DNA of 64,000 nucleotides from Phycisphaerales bacterium UBA7800 (lineage in GTDB: Bacteria > Planctomycetota > Phycisphaerae > Phycisphaerales > Phycisphaeraceae): assembly GCA_002480565.1 (NCBI GenBank), contig DLCK01000020.1, positions 43,049 through 107,048 of the forward strand. Direction: 5' to 3'. The notes beneath the pieces were generated by a model. That model saw nothing but the letters and a program-made list of their open reading frames with translations. It was not told the origin of the DNA and made no database searches. Each line of letters opens with the position of its first letter. Position 1 is the first letter of the stretch. A program made the translations under genes and the position numbers. Below are positions 40,425 through 49,040 of the stretch, one piece after another.

Positions 40425-41201
40425 TTACGCCGCCTGATCGCTGCTCATTGCTGCAGCTTGAGCCGGAGGCAGGTACGTTTTGAGTTTCTGTTCAACAATA
40501 CGCGGGTTGTCACCACTTTGAATCGCCATGACACCCTTGATGATAATGGTCTTGTAAAGGATTTCTTCACCTGATCGCAATGCCAAACGGTCTCCCAGTG
40601 GCAACGCAAACGCATTGGCCAATAGAGCACCATAGAACGTGGTGATCAAAGCCACAGCCATACCAGGGCCGAGTTTGGAAGGATCACCCATGTTCTGAAG
40701 CATGATGACCAGACCAACGAGAGTACCGATCATGCCAAAGGCCGGGCCGTACTTACCGATAGCGTCAAGTGTCGCTTTACCCGATGCATGCCGATCCGCC
40801 ACATTATCCAGTTCGGTCTGCATAATCTGTTCGATGAGTTCAGGGTCCGTGCCGTCGACTGCCATCTGAATACCACTGACAATAAAGGGGTCATCAATAT
40901 CTTTGGTGGCCCCTTCGAGTGACAGGATGCCGTCTCTTCGAGCGATTTCAGCAAAGCTGACCATATCTTCGATGAGCTTCTGAATACTTTTATCTTCGTT
41001 AAAGAACCCGCGCATCATGATTTTTATCATGCTCTTGACTGTCGCGATTGGAAAGCAAACGAACATGATGGTGATCGTGCCACCAATGACCATGATGACC
41101 GACGGCACATCGATGAAGATGCCAATGTCGCCACCGGACATCATTGCCCAGAAGACAAGTGCCCATGTCCCCAGTAGTCCAAATAGTGATCCGATATCCA
41201 T
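40425..41201 (-). CDS. motA: Flagellar stator protein MotA
   Basis: A protein of 258 residues with four membrane helices. The cytoplasmic loop has Ala-Arg-Arg-Asp-Gly-Ile-Leu-Ser-Leu-Glu, and the later helices carry Gly-Pro-Ala-Phe-Gly-Met-Ile-Gly-Thr-Leu-Val-Gly-Leu and Pro-Gly-Met-Ala-Val-Ala-Leu-Ile-Thr-Thr-Phe-Tyr-Gly, as in MotA/PomA. It forms the ion channel with MotB. The 158-base gap upstream may hold its own promoter. Confidence 0.97.
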   Translation of the reverse strand: MDIGSLFGLLGTWALVFWAMMSGGDIGIFIDVPSVIMVIGGTITIMFVCFPIATVKSMIKIMMRGFFNEDKSIQKLIEDMVSFAEIARRDGILSLEGATKDIDDPFIVSGIQMAVDGTDPELIEQIMQTELDNVADRHASGKATLDAIGKYGPAFGMIGTLVGLVIMLQNMGDPSKLGPGMAVALITTFYGALLANAFALPLGDRLALRSGEEILYKTIIIKGVMAIQSGDNPRIVEQKLKTYLPPAQAAAMSSDQAA

Positions 41202-41245
41202 GACGTACCTCTAGCGCGGTGAATTGAACGCTTCTTGTTAACTTT

Positions 41246-41262
41246 ATCGGTCGTTTACCGAT
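41246..41262. promoter_or_regulatory. Dyad upstream of motA
   Basis: ATCGGT-CGTTT-ACCGAT is a perfect six-base-arm dyad, 45 bases before the motA start. Read on the minus strand it contains ACCGATAA, close to the -10 (GCCGATAA) of flagellar sigma-28 promoters. A matching -35 at the right distance is not clear. Confidence 0.3.
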
Positions 41263-41359
41263 GAATCCTTGAACGTCTAAGACCTTTATCTGGTTGACTA
41301 CAACGCAGCCATTACGCATCAAACATCTATTTTTTCAGTCAATCACAGTACAGTCCCAG

Positions 41360-41557
41360 CTAACTTGGCGGTAATAAACCCCGTAGCGTCTGCCCATAAA
41401 GGATTGCTGCATCAATCACGTCCTGCATGTCTTCCTTAACCACAAAATGATCGCCGTTCACCAAAGTCACCATGGTGTCCGGACTGGATTCAACCGTTCG
41501 GATGAGTTCTGCATTGAGCACAAATTTTTTCCCGTTGAGTCGGGTCAGTGTGATCAT
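41360..41557 (-). CDS. flbD: FlbD-family flagellar protein
   Basis: A protein of 65 residues: Met-Ile-Thr-Leu-Thr-Arg-Leu-Asn-Gly-Lys-Lys-Phe-Val-Leu-Asn at the start and Glu-Ser-Ser-Pro-Asp-Thr in the middle, a close match to the short FlbD (SwrD-like) proteins found between flgE and motA in many bacteria. In Bacillus SwrD raises flagellar torque. This is not the FlbD of Caulobacter. ATG 41557 has AAGGA eight bases upstream. Confidence 0.92.
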   Translation of the reverse strand: MITLTRLNGKKFVLNAELIRTVESSPDTMVTLVNGDHFVVKEDMQDVIDAAILYGQTLRGLLPPS

Positions 41558-41619
41558 GTTCAAATCCTTGATGCAATTCGTAGTGACTCATTTCATCTGG
41601 CTAGTTGAATCCTCAATGT

Positions 41620-43326
41620 TTAACCAAGTGTCTGAAGCAACTGCTGAATCAACTGGTCACTGGTGGAAAACACTCTGGAGTTGGCCGAGTATCCGGTGGT
41701 GGCATTGATGAGCGTGATGAATTCCTGAGAAAGATCAACGTTACTGAGTTCCAACGCCTGCCCGACGGTTCGTCCGGTGCCGTTGGTTCCTGGTGCGCCG
41801 ATGATCGGTGTTCCACTTGCTGCGGTAGTCGCATAAAGGTTTCCCGCTTCTTCGACCAAGCCGTCTTGATTCACGAAGTTGGCCAACACAAGTTGCCCCA
41901 AATCACGTGTCAGACTATTTGAGAAGATCCCATGAATCACACCATCTTCCGAAAAGTAATAGTCTTCGAGTGTGCCCACCGGTGAACCATCCTGTGATGT
42001 TGCAGCAATGGTGCTCTGCGTGCTTGCCAATGCCGAAAGCGAATTATCATCTTCACCAAAAGTCATCTCGATTGTCTGCGGCGTCAGTGCCCCGGTGCCT
42101 TCGAGGTCCATGGTGATGGTGGTATCGGTTGCCAGCAGGAATCGCCCGTTGGTGTCGAACTTGATGGTGCCGTTGCCCAACGCGCGAGCCAGGTCACTGT
42201 CATCTTCACTTTGGACATAGAACCGCCAAGTCGTCCCGGCATTGGACTTGCTTTCCATAACGACATTCAAGTCCAGAAGCATTTCCTGCCCCAGACTGTC
42301 GTAAGCCACAAACGAGGTACGAACGGATTCGCCGTTGGCTTCCTGTGTTTCATCAAAGCTAAAAGGCAATGTGGGATTGGTATCTTTGTTGACCACCATA
42401 TTATCGCCGGTGATCTTCAGTTCGTTGACTGTCCCGGTGTGACCTTCGATATTGATCTGGCCGTTGACGATGGTTGCTCCACCGCTGACCGTGGGATCGA
42501 TCCCAAAGATTTCCTCGTAGAAGTCCAAAAGGTCCTGCATCGTTGCGCCGTTATCATCCGACTCGGTGGTGTTGATCAATCCGATCTGGAACGTCTTATC
42601 CGGCAATGATGCACCGCCGCGCGTCACATCCATAATGCTTAAGACATCACCATCGGCAAAGAGCTGATTGCCACTGGCGTCGTAGATACTTTCCAACGGC
42701 GTATTGGCATCCGCTTGAGTCACCTGACCGGCGTCGGCATAAAGTGCATTGGATTGAACAATCGTCCCCATCGTGGCGACTTCACCACCACCATTAAGGT
42801 TCCCTCCAAAAGCAATATTGTTCGTCGATTCAGCGATCGTCAGAGAACCTACGGGAATGGTCAGATTACCCACCACGCCAGCGACAACATTGTATTCATC
42901 ATCAATGCCGTAACCTTGAATGCGTCCACCATTGGCATCCACCAGGTTCTGTTCGGAGTCGAGCCCGAAGTTGCCCGCACGGGTGTATTTTTGAAGTCCG
43001 CCATAATCAGCAACGAAAAAGCCGTTGCCTTCAACTGCCACATCGGAGTTAAGCCCGGTGAGGTTGATGGTCCCGTCATTAAAATTATGTGTGGTTCCCG
43101 ACAGCTTCACGCCCAAGCCGACCTGTGTGGGGTTGGTGCCCCCATTTTCAGCCGTGGGTGCGGTCCCGTTGCCCAGATTCATGAGGATTTGTGTTTCAAA
43201 ATCTGCTCGTGAGGACTTAAAACCAGTGGTATTGGTATTGGCAATATTATTACCTGCCACATTGATCACACTGGAGTTGGCATTAAGGCCCGTCATCGCG
43301 GTGTATAAAGCTGTCGTTAAACCCAT
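41620..43326 (-). CDS. flgE: Flagellar hook protein FlgE
   Basis: A protein of 568 residues. The N-terminal rod/hook motif (Ala-Leu-Tyr-Thr-Ala-Met-Thr-Gly-Leu, then Asn-Asn-Ile-Ala-Asn-Thr-Asn-Thr-Thr-Gly-Phe-Lys-Ser) and the C-terminal helix (Leu-Glu-Leu-Ser-Asn-Val-Asp-Leu-Ser-Gln-Glu-Phe) are conserved. The centre is expanded by about 170 residues compared with E. coli FlgE (about 400). It polymerises to the hook. It follows flgD and a hypothetical gene. Confidence 0.96.
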   Translation of the reverse strand: MGLTTALYTAMTGLNANSSVINVAGNNIANTNTTGFKSSRADFETQILMNLGNGTAPTAENGGTNPTQVGLGVKLSGTTHNFNDGTINLTGLNSDVAVEGNGFFVADYGGLQKYTRAGNFGLDSEQNLVDANGGRIQGYGIDDEYNVVAGVVGNLTIPVGSLTIAESTNNIAFGGNLNGGGEVATMGTIVQSNALYADAGQVTQADANTPLESIYDASGNQLFADGDVLSIMDVTRGGASLPDKTFQIGLINTTESDDNGATMQDLLDFYEEIFGIDPTVSGGATIVNGQINIEGHTGTVNELKITGDNMVVNKDTNPTLPFSFDETQEANGESVRTSFVAYDSLGQEMLLDLNVVMESKSNAGTTWRFYVQSEDDSDLARALGNGTIKFDTNGRFLLATDTTITMDLEGTGALTPQTIEMTFGEDDNSLSALASTQSTIAATSQDGSPVGTLEDYYFSEDGVIHGIFSNSLTRDLGQLVLANFVNQDGLVEEAGNLYATTAASGTPIIGAPGTNGTGRTVGQALELSNVDLSQEFITLINATTGYSANSRVFSTSDQLIQQLLQTLG

Positions 43327-43341
43327 CTTCGATCTCCTTAC

Positions 43342-43659
43342 TCAATCACGCTGCATGCTGCTGTCTGACTGTTGTGTATTGCGGGTAAGCATGTCACGCA
43401 GTGTGCTATTTTCAATTCGATTAATGCCACCGAGCTTTGAAAGCATTTGTGATGCTTGAAGCTCATCTTCACCATCAGGTATTTCTGTCCCATCGCCGGT
43501 GGTCATCTGCTGTTGACTGGACAAACCCTCAAGCATCTGTTCAAAACTCTGTTGCTCCAACGGCAGATTCTGCGAGTTGCTCGACGGTGCAATACCATCA
43601 GGCCGAACGATCGGCATGAGCATCTGCAAAAGCGCTTGTGAGTTGGAGGTTTCACCCAT
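43342..43659 (-). CDS. Hypothetical protein between flgD and flgE
   Basis: A protein of 105 residues, polar, rich in Gln, Ser and Met, without membrane segments. The C-terminal half (Gln-Ala-Ser-Gln-Met-Leu-Ser-Lys-Leu then Arg-Asp-Met-Leu-Thr) may form helices. I do not recognise a family. Gaps of 16 bases on each side tie it to flgD and flgE, so a role in hook assembly is likely but unproven. A small TIGR02530-type protein often sits here in other bacteria, but its signature is not visible. Confidence 0.75.
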   Translation of the reverse strand: MGETSNSQALLQMLMPIVRPDGIAPSSNSQNLPLEQQSFEQMLEGLSSQQQMTTGDGTEIPDGEDELQASQMLSKLGGINRIENSTLRDMLTRNTQQSDSSMQRD

Positions 43660-43675
43660 CAGTTAACGTTCCATA

Positions 43676-44095
43676 TCAAACGGATGACGAATCCACGATT
43701 CGAGTCACACGATCCATCGACAGACTCTTACCGTTATCAAGTTCCAGAACCGCCTGGCCATCCTGCACACGGACAGCAGTCACCAGACCATCTACGGAAT
43801 TGTTGCTATCGTCCTTACCTTCCACACTCTTGCCGATGAGTCCGCCGGCGGTGGCTACCTGGTTTTGAAGCACCAATTCAGCAATGCTGTCGCTTAATAA
43901 CATTTGCGATTCCACGGTGCGCAAAGTCGAAAGCTGCTCAAGCAACGCACTGGAATCCTGTGGTTCAAATGGATCCTGGTTAGCCAACTGCTCTGTGAGG
44001 ATGTTGATAAAATCCTCACTACTCATCGAGCCAAAAGCATTGGATGAGCCACTGGTCGCAGTTGAACTGCTGATTCCACTCACGGCTGAGGACAT
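43676..44095 (-). CDS. flgD: Hook-capping protein FlgD, short form
   Basis: A protein of 139 residues. The conserved N-terminal core is present: Asp-Phe-Ile-Asn-Ile-Leu-Thr-Glu-Gln-Leu, Gln-Asp-Pro-Phe-Glu-Pro-Gln-Asp and Leu-Glu-Gln-Leu-Ser. A compact C-terminus has Gly-Lys-Ser-Val-Glu-Gly. The FnIII/Ig-like cap domains of the 230-residue enteric protein are missing, as in many short FlgD proteins. It is needed for hook polymerisation and lies between fliK and flgE. Confidence 0.92.
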   Translation of the reverse strand: MSSAVSGISSSTATSGSSNAFGSMSSEDFINILTEQLANQDPFEPQDSSALLEQLSTLRTVESQMLLSDSIAELVLQNQVATAGGLIGKSVEGKDDSNNSVDGLVTAVRVQDGQAVLELDNGKSLSMDRVTRIVDSSSV

Positions 44096-44124
44096 GACAA
44101 ACTCCTTGTCTATTCAAACTCGTT

Positions 44125-45255
44125 TCACAATTGTGAATCGAGCTGTGATGCAAAATTCTGTGGATCATTCACTGATGATTGTTGATCCGTTTCATTGGGT
44201 TGCTGCTGGTTCTGTCGGGCATACTGACCGCGACTTCGACCATCTGACGGCGATTGCTGCTGACTATCCTGGTTTGATGCGTTGGCATTTGAACTGTTGG
44301 CTGGGCGTTGGGTGACTTCCAGTTTTTCTACCGTTAATCCCTGGCGTTCCAATGCCTGACGCAGTTGAGCGAGTTCACGGGTCATCAATGACTGAACGGA
44401 ACTTTGCTCGGTTTGAAAACTCGCTGAGACCTTACCGCCATGCATCTGGATATCCACGCGGACCTGCCCTAATTCCGGTGGCATCATACGGATGGTAATG
44501 GTTCCACCCTTTTGATTCACGGCATTGGCTAAGGCCCTTGAAACACGCCCGACATTGGCAGAATCAGATGTGTCAGATGTGTGGGTATCTGGCAATTGCA
44601 GCTGTTGTTGTGTTGCGGATTGATCGGTCGATGTATTGAATGCCATGGCTGGAGCAACCACATCAGTGAGTGTGAAGGTGGCCTGCTGTGAACCGGAAGT
44701 CTGGCCGTTGGTTACCCCCAGCATGCGAAGCATGGCGTCGGCAATATCCTTGGCAGGTTTTGGTGTTGTGCTGTCATCTTGCACCTGTGCAACGGTCTGT
44801 TGCGAAGCTGTCACATTCAAGCGCGTTTGAGCTTCATCAAGATTCCCGGATAAAGCTTGCTGTGAAGCAAATGTTGTAGGTTCAGATGCATGCTGTTGGT
44901 CTTTGCCCGCATCTTTGTGCTGTTGGCCAGCAGCAGTCATCCCCACGTCAATCTGGTCCGGTGTCTGTTGATCATCCTGGGGTTGTTCATCCACAACAGC
45001 TTCATCGGCAAGTTCATCGCCTGAATCGGCAGCGGACTTGTCAGTGGACTGATCGACTTTTTTGTCTGTTTTTTGAGCCTTTTTCTCGATTTCATCTTGC
45101 GATTGTGTTCGCGAAGCAGCAGTCTGATCCAGCATATTGCTAAAGCGTCCGACCTGATCGACATCGTCGGACTGACTGCGAAAATCCCCGACACTTGAGC
45201 GCGAGGATTGACTGGCTAAGGCATTGGATATCGAACTGGTCATCATTTGTGTCAT
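44125..45255 (-). CDS. fliK: Flagellar hook-length control protein FliK
   Basis: A protein of 376 residues. Most is Gln/Asp/Ser/Thr-rich and disordered. Residues about 240-310 form the conserved hook-length domain (Ile-Thr-Ile-Arg-Met-Met-Pro-Pro-Glu-Leu-Gly-Gln-Val-Arg-Val-Asp). The tail is again Gln/Ser/Asn-rich. It measures hook length and triggers the FlhB switch. It sits directly before flgD. The exact start among several Met codons is uncertain. Confidence 0.92.
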   Translation of the reverse strand: MTQMMTSSISNALASQSSRSSVGDFRSQSDDVDQVGRFSNMLDQTAASRTQSQDEIEKKAQKTDKKVDQSTDKSAADSGDELADEAVVDEQPQDDQQTPDQIDVGMTAAGQQHKDAGKDQQHASEPTTFASQQALSGNLDEAQTRLNVTASQQTVAQVQDDSTTPKPAKDIADAMLRMLGVTNGQTSGSQQATFTLTDVVAPAMAFNTSTDQSATQQQLQLPDTHTSDTSDSANVGRVSRALANAVNQKGGTITIRMMPPELGQVRVDIQMHGGKVSASFQTEQSSVQSLMTRELAQLRQALERQGLTVEKLEVTQRPANSSNANASNQDSQQQSPSDGRSRGQYARQNQQQPNETDQQSSVNDPQNFASQLDSQL

Positions 45256-45274
45256 ACAACCACCAACTCAAAAC

Positions 45275-46000
45275 TCACTTGGATGCCATGGGCATCACGC
45301 CATCATCGGACATACCGTCAGGTGTGACCCCACGTAATCGTAAAGACTCAAGCAACTGTGCTGCGACGGGGACTTCTTCATCGGCCTTGAACTGATTGAG
45401 AATGGCAGCGGACTTGCGAAGCTGCATCGCTGCGAGATATTCCACCACTTCGTCCATCTTGTTCTGCTTGATGAGTTCCAGAAATGCCTGTTTGGCGAGT
45501 TTGGGTTTGAGACTGGCATAAGATTCGACCACGCGTTCAAAGTCCGCATCAAGGCGTTGGTCTTCCATGTCTTTCTTGGCCTGCTCAAATGCCAAACGGT
45601 CGTCATCAAGCTTCTTCTTTTCCTTTGCAAGCTGCGCCTTGGCGAACTCCAGATTGCGGTTCATGTCCTGCATTTCACGTTGGAGCCGCTGCACCTTGGC
45701 TAACACCAAATCCCGTTTCATCTGATCTTCCCCCAGGCGATCCTTCACAGAAGTCGGACCATCTGCCACCTCGGCCATGCGATCCTTTTCCTTTTGGACC
45801 GCAGCGAGTTGATCATCTTTGTCTGCTTGTTCTGCTTCGAGTTTTTTCTCGTCTTCAATGGTCAACACAAACATATCTTTGACCTTGTACAGACGATCTT
45901 TGTCCAACCGGCCCGATGCGCCGAGCCATGCGACACCTGCCGCTGCTGCCAGCAGGTGGACGAGGATAATGACTAAGATGACAGCTGCGACTGTTTTCAC
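45275..46000 (-). CDS. MotE-like flagellar coiled-coil membrane protein
   Basis: A protein of 241 residues with one N-terminal membrane helix and a long predicted coiled coil (about residues 50-150, Lys/Glu/Asp/Gln-rich). The C-terminal region (Tyr-Ala-Ser-Leu-Lys-Pro-Lys-Leu-Ala and Arg-Lys-Ser-Ala-Ala-Ile-Leu-Asn) resembles the MgtE-N-like domain of MotE (FlaC-type) proteins. MotE chaperones MotC in rhizobia; in other bacteria the role is unclear. It overlaps fliJ by four bases and precedes fliK. Confidence 0.8.
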   Translation of the reverse strand: MKTVAAVILVIILVHLLAAAAGVAWLGASGRLDKDRLYKVKDMFVLTIEDEKKLEAEQADKDDQLAAVQKEKDRMAEVADGPTSVKDRLGEDQMKRDLVLAKVQRLQREMQDMNRNLEFAKAQLAKEKKKLDDDRLAFEQAKKDMEDQRLDADFERVVESYASLKPKLAKQAFLELIKQNKMDEVVEYLAAMQLRKSAAILNQFKADEEVPVAAQLLESLRLRGVTPDGMSDDGVMPMASK

Positions 46001-46458
46001 GTTTTGACTTCCATCACAACCTGACGCGTGTAGGCTTGCGTCGCCAGGTCATCCAGCCTTGACGCCTCGCGGCGTTGCTGGGTTCGCTTCCATGCCTTGT
46101 ATTGCTTATCCCGTAGCAAATCCAATGCCTTGCGTTGGCGCATGGCTTCGACAAGCTGCTTTTGCGCTTCGACAATCCGGGATTCGAGGCCGGCAAGTTC
46201 ACGAACGATGGTTTGGGCGCGGACTTGAGACTGTCCGCTAAAACGTGCAAATTGAGCGACACGGGTCATATCGACTTCGCCGATGAGTCCGTCTGCGAGT
46301 TGACCTTTGGAGTCGGTGAGTTCTGTTTGAATGGATCGCAACTGGTTATGAAAAATCATGCGTTTACGCATCAATTGAGCCAATTCACGCTGCTTCTGAT
46401 CCTCGATCATTTGACGTTGACGAAGAACCGGATCAAGTTTAAATGCGAATTTGGCCAT
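45997..46458 (-). CDS. fliJ: Flagellar export protein FliJ
   Basis: A protein of 153 residues, almost entirely a predicted coiled coil. It starts Ala-Lys-Phe-Ala-Phe-Lys-Leu-Asp-Pro-Val-Leu and continues with Arg-Gln-Arg-Gln-Met. FliJ is the soluble stalk that links the FliI ATPase to FlhA. Position directly after fliI supports the call. It overlaps the MotE-like gene by four bases. Confidence 0.92.
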   Translation of the reverse strand: MAKFAFKLDPVLRQRQMIEDQKQRELAQLMRKRMIFHNQLRSIQTELTDSKGQLADGLIGEVDMTRVAQFARFSGQSQVRAQTIVRELAGLESRIVEAQKQLVEAMRQRKALDLLRDKQYKAWKRTQQRREASRLDDLATQAYTRQVVMEVKT

Positions 46459-46502
46459 GGCTTGTCACTTTGTTGCGAGTTATCGGGCGGGTGGGTAACA
46501 CG

Positions 46503-47894
46503 TCAGCGACGGCGCTGCATCTGAGCCTGCCGAGCACGTTGATTCTGTTGGGCAAGCTTGGCTTTGTTTTGTTCGATCACGTGATTTAAGGCAACTAATT
46601 GTTTACTGGTATGCGTAAAAACGTCCAGGTCTTTGGTGCGACCGATCTCGTTTCTGCCTTGCATGAGCAGTTGGTCAATGGCAGGTTTACAGGCAATGGC
46701 TAAATCAAATTCTTCATTGCTCCCATCGGCGTAGGCACCGATATTCAGCAGGTCTTCGACATCCTTATACGCAGCAAGCAAGCGCCGAACTTGCGCGACC
46801 GATGCAGAATGTTGCGCATCAATCACGTCATCGGCAACACGACTAATCGAGCCCAGGACATCCACAGCCGGCCAGTAATTGCGATGAGACAATGTCCGCG
46901 AAAGCAAAATATGACCGTCGAGTACGCCACGAGCAGCCTCGGAAATCGGGTCGTCATCGATGTCCCCTTCGACCAACACAGCGTACAAACCGGTGATTGA
47001 ACCTCGACTGGTTCGGCCGGATCGCTCAAGCAGCACCGGCAGCATGGCAAAGACGCTGGGTGTAAAACCTTTGGTCGCTGGTGGTTCACCGGTCGCCAAT
47101 CCAACCTGACGTTGGGCCTGACAAAAACGTGTCAGTGAGTCCATGATCAGTAAGACATCCTTACCTTGATCGCGGAAAAATTCAGCCACGGTGGTCGCTG
47201 CCTGTGCGGCGCGGATGCGAAGTAACGGTGACTCGTCACCTGTCGCCACCACCACTACGGCGCGTTTGAGTCCCTCTTCACCAAGTTGCTTTTGCACGAA
47301 GTCCTGAACTTCACGACCACGTTCACCCACGAGTCCGACCACGATCACTTCGGCGGTTGTCCCACGAGCCATCATGCCCAGGATCGTACTTTTACCTACA
47401 CCTGGTGGTGCAAAAATGCCAATACGCTGGCCGCGTCCAAGCGTTGTCATTGAATCAACCACACGTACGCCGGTCCCCAATGGTTGATCAATCAACGGGC
47501 GATCCATCGGATCAACGACCTTGGGGTAGAGTGTCCGCGGTCCCACGCCGGTAATCGGTCCCTTGTCATCAATGGGCTGTCCCAGTGCATTGACGACACG
47601 CCCTAAAAGACTGTCGCCTACTGGCATGGTCTGTGCCAACTGGATCAAAGTCACCACATCACCACGTTTGATCCCGCCAGTGGAACCAAACGGCATGACG
47701 ATCACTTCATGACGATCAAACCCCACCACTTCACCAAGCAATGTCTGAGTCGAATCAATACGAACCATCGCCCCTACCGGCACGCTAAGTCCACCCACGC
47801 GACAGGCCAATCCGCGCACTTCCAACACCTGCCCCTGCATCTCGATGAGCGGGGTCTGCTGGAGAATCTCAAGTTGGTCGGAAATGCGGGTCAT
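46503..47894 (-). CDS. fliI: Flagellum-specific ATPase FliI
   Basis: A protein of 463 residues. Walker A is Ala-Pro-Pro-Gly-Val-Gly-Lys-Ser near residue 170. Gly-Glu-Arg-Gly-Arg-Glu-Val follows, and Walker B is Leu-Leu-Ile-Met-Asp-Ser-Leu-Thr-Arg. This is the F1-beta-like type III ATPase that unfolds and feeds export substrates. The stop of fliH overlaps its start by four bases. Confidence 0.98.
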   Translation of the reverse strand: MTRISDQLEILQQTPLIEMQGQVLEVRGLACRVGGLSVPVGAMVRIDSTQTLLGEVVGFDRHEVIVMPFGSTGGIKRGDVVTLIQLAQTMPVGDSLLGRVVNALGQPIDDKGPITGVGPRTLYPKVVDPMDRPLIDQPLGTGVRVVDSMTTLGRGQRIGIFAPPGVGKSTILGMMARGTTAEVIVVGLVGERGREVQDFVQKQLGEEGLKRAVVVVATGDESPLLRIRAAQAATTVAEFFRDQGKDVLLIMDSLTRFCQAQRQVGLATGEPPATKGFTPSVFAMLPVLLERSGRTSRGSITGLYAVLVEGDIDDDPISEAARGVLDGHILLSRTLSHRNYWPAVDVLGSISRVADDVIDAQHSASVAQVRRLLAAYKDVEDLLNIGAYADGSNEEFDLAIACKPAIDQLLMQGRNEIGRTKDLDVFTHTSKQLVALNHVIEQNKAKLAQQNQRARQAQMQRRR

Positions 47895-48928
47895 GATTCG
47901 GTTGATGTATCCAATTTGGATTGATCTGACGCAGTGGGGTCCAAAGCAATATCTGCCTGATCAAGTGCATCGGATAATGGATCACCCAGCTCAGCGGATG
48001 GCACATCTTTTTGAGGCTGTATTTCAGGGGTATCCAGCGATTGCGTAGCCTTGGTTGTCGGCTCGGATGCTTGCATATCTTGAGTCTGCTGAGTTTCTGC
48101 AACATCGACTTGCCGGGCTGCTGCATCTTCATGGATCTGAGATTGAACTTCGGTGTCGTTGCTTGCTTGTGTTTCAACAACAGGATCAGGATCAGGATCA
48201 ACTTCCAGATCACCGGGCAACAGCAACTCCACTGCACGACGAAGTTGTGTCTCCAACGATGCATCAAGTCGACCATGTTCGTGAATGAGAATGCATCCGC
48301 CTCGACCGATGTTTTCATCATCCACGATTCGCATATGTTTGAATTGACTGAAAACCTCAATTAACTGTGGCATGACTTCTGTCATCACCGGTCGGTCATC
48401 GGGATTGATATGGATGCTTAAATTCGTCGCACCTGTCAGACTCTTAAGCGCGGCTGTCACCTGATCGACAATGACCTGATTATCAACCTGTAGCTGACGA
48501 TGAATGATCTTCTCAGCCAATCGCAAAGCCAATTCAATGACACTGTCCCGGGCGTCCATATCAAGCTTTTGGTGATACTCGTCCCATCCGACTCCTGCTT
48601 GTTGCCAGGCTGCCACCAAGGGCTTAAACGCTGCGCGTGCTTCGGTACTTGCTTCCTTGTGCCCTTCGGCCAGACCACGTTTTTTGCCTTTGGCATGCCC
48701 TTCGGCCTGGCCTTTTTGGTAACCATCGGCATAGCCACGCTCATACCCTTCTGACGCATGATCGTCGGAGACCTTCTGGGCTTTGGACTTGGCGTCGTCG
48801 ATGAGTCGCTGAGCGGTCATCTTGGCAGATTCCTTGATCTGCGCAGCCTGCTCGGTCACATCATTCATGTTCAGCACGATGGCATCTTTGAACAATGGCA
48901 CGGATTGGTTGGCTTTGATCAGGGGCAT
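47891..48928 (-). CDS. fliH: Flagellar assembly protein FliH with acidic C-terminal extension
   Basis: A protein of 345 residues; usual FliH proteins have about 230-260. Residues about 45-80 hold Gly-Tyr-x-x-Gly-Tyr-x-x-Gly-Tyr and Gly-x-x-x-Gly repeats typical of FliH. The stator-like domain follows (Leu-Ala-Glu-Lys-Ile-Ile-His-Arg, Leu-Ser-Ile-His-Ile-Asn-Pro-Asp). From about residue 240 runs a tail of roughly 100 residues, rich in Asp, Gln, Glu and Thr. FliH holds FliI inactive until docking. Stop overlaps the fliI start by four bases. Confidence 0.92.
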   Translation of the reverse strand: MPLIKANQSVPLFKDAIVLNMNDVTEQAAQIKESAKMTAQRLIDDAKSKAQKVSDDHASEGYERGYADGYQKGQAEGHAKGKKRGLAEGHKEASTEARAAFKPLVAAWQQAGVGWDEYHQKLDMDARDSVIELALRLAEKIIHRQLQVDNQVIVDQVTAALKSLTGATNLSIHINPDDRPVMTEVMPQLIEVFSQFKHMRIVDDENIGRGGCILIHEHGRLDASLETQLRRAVELLLPGDLEVDPDPDPVVETQASNDTEVQSQIHEDAAARQVDVAETQQTQDMQASEPTTKATQSLDTPEIQPQKDVPSAELGDPLSDALDQADIALDPTASDQSKLDTSTES

Positions 48929-48930
48929 AA

Positions 48931-49032
48931 TATTTCGAATTTTGAATTTGAGTTTTCGAATTTGATTTTAAATACAAACCAAGCAGCTTTCTGATGAAAT
49001 TCCAAACTCCAAATTCGAAATTTCAAATCAGC
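48931..49032. repeat. AATTCGAA-type inverted repeat between fliG and fliH
   Basis: Left arm near 48931-48973 (TATTTCGAATTTTGAATTTG...) and right arm near 48993-49032 (ATGAAATTCCAAACTCCAAA...) are imperfect reverse complements made of degenerate GAATTTT units. It fills the fliG-fliH gap. Confidence 0.75.
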
Positions 49033-49040
49033 TATCCACT

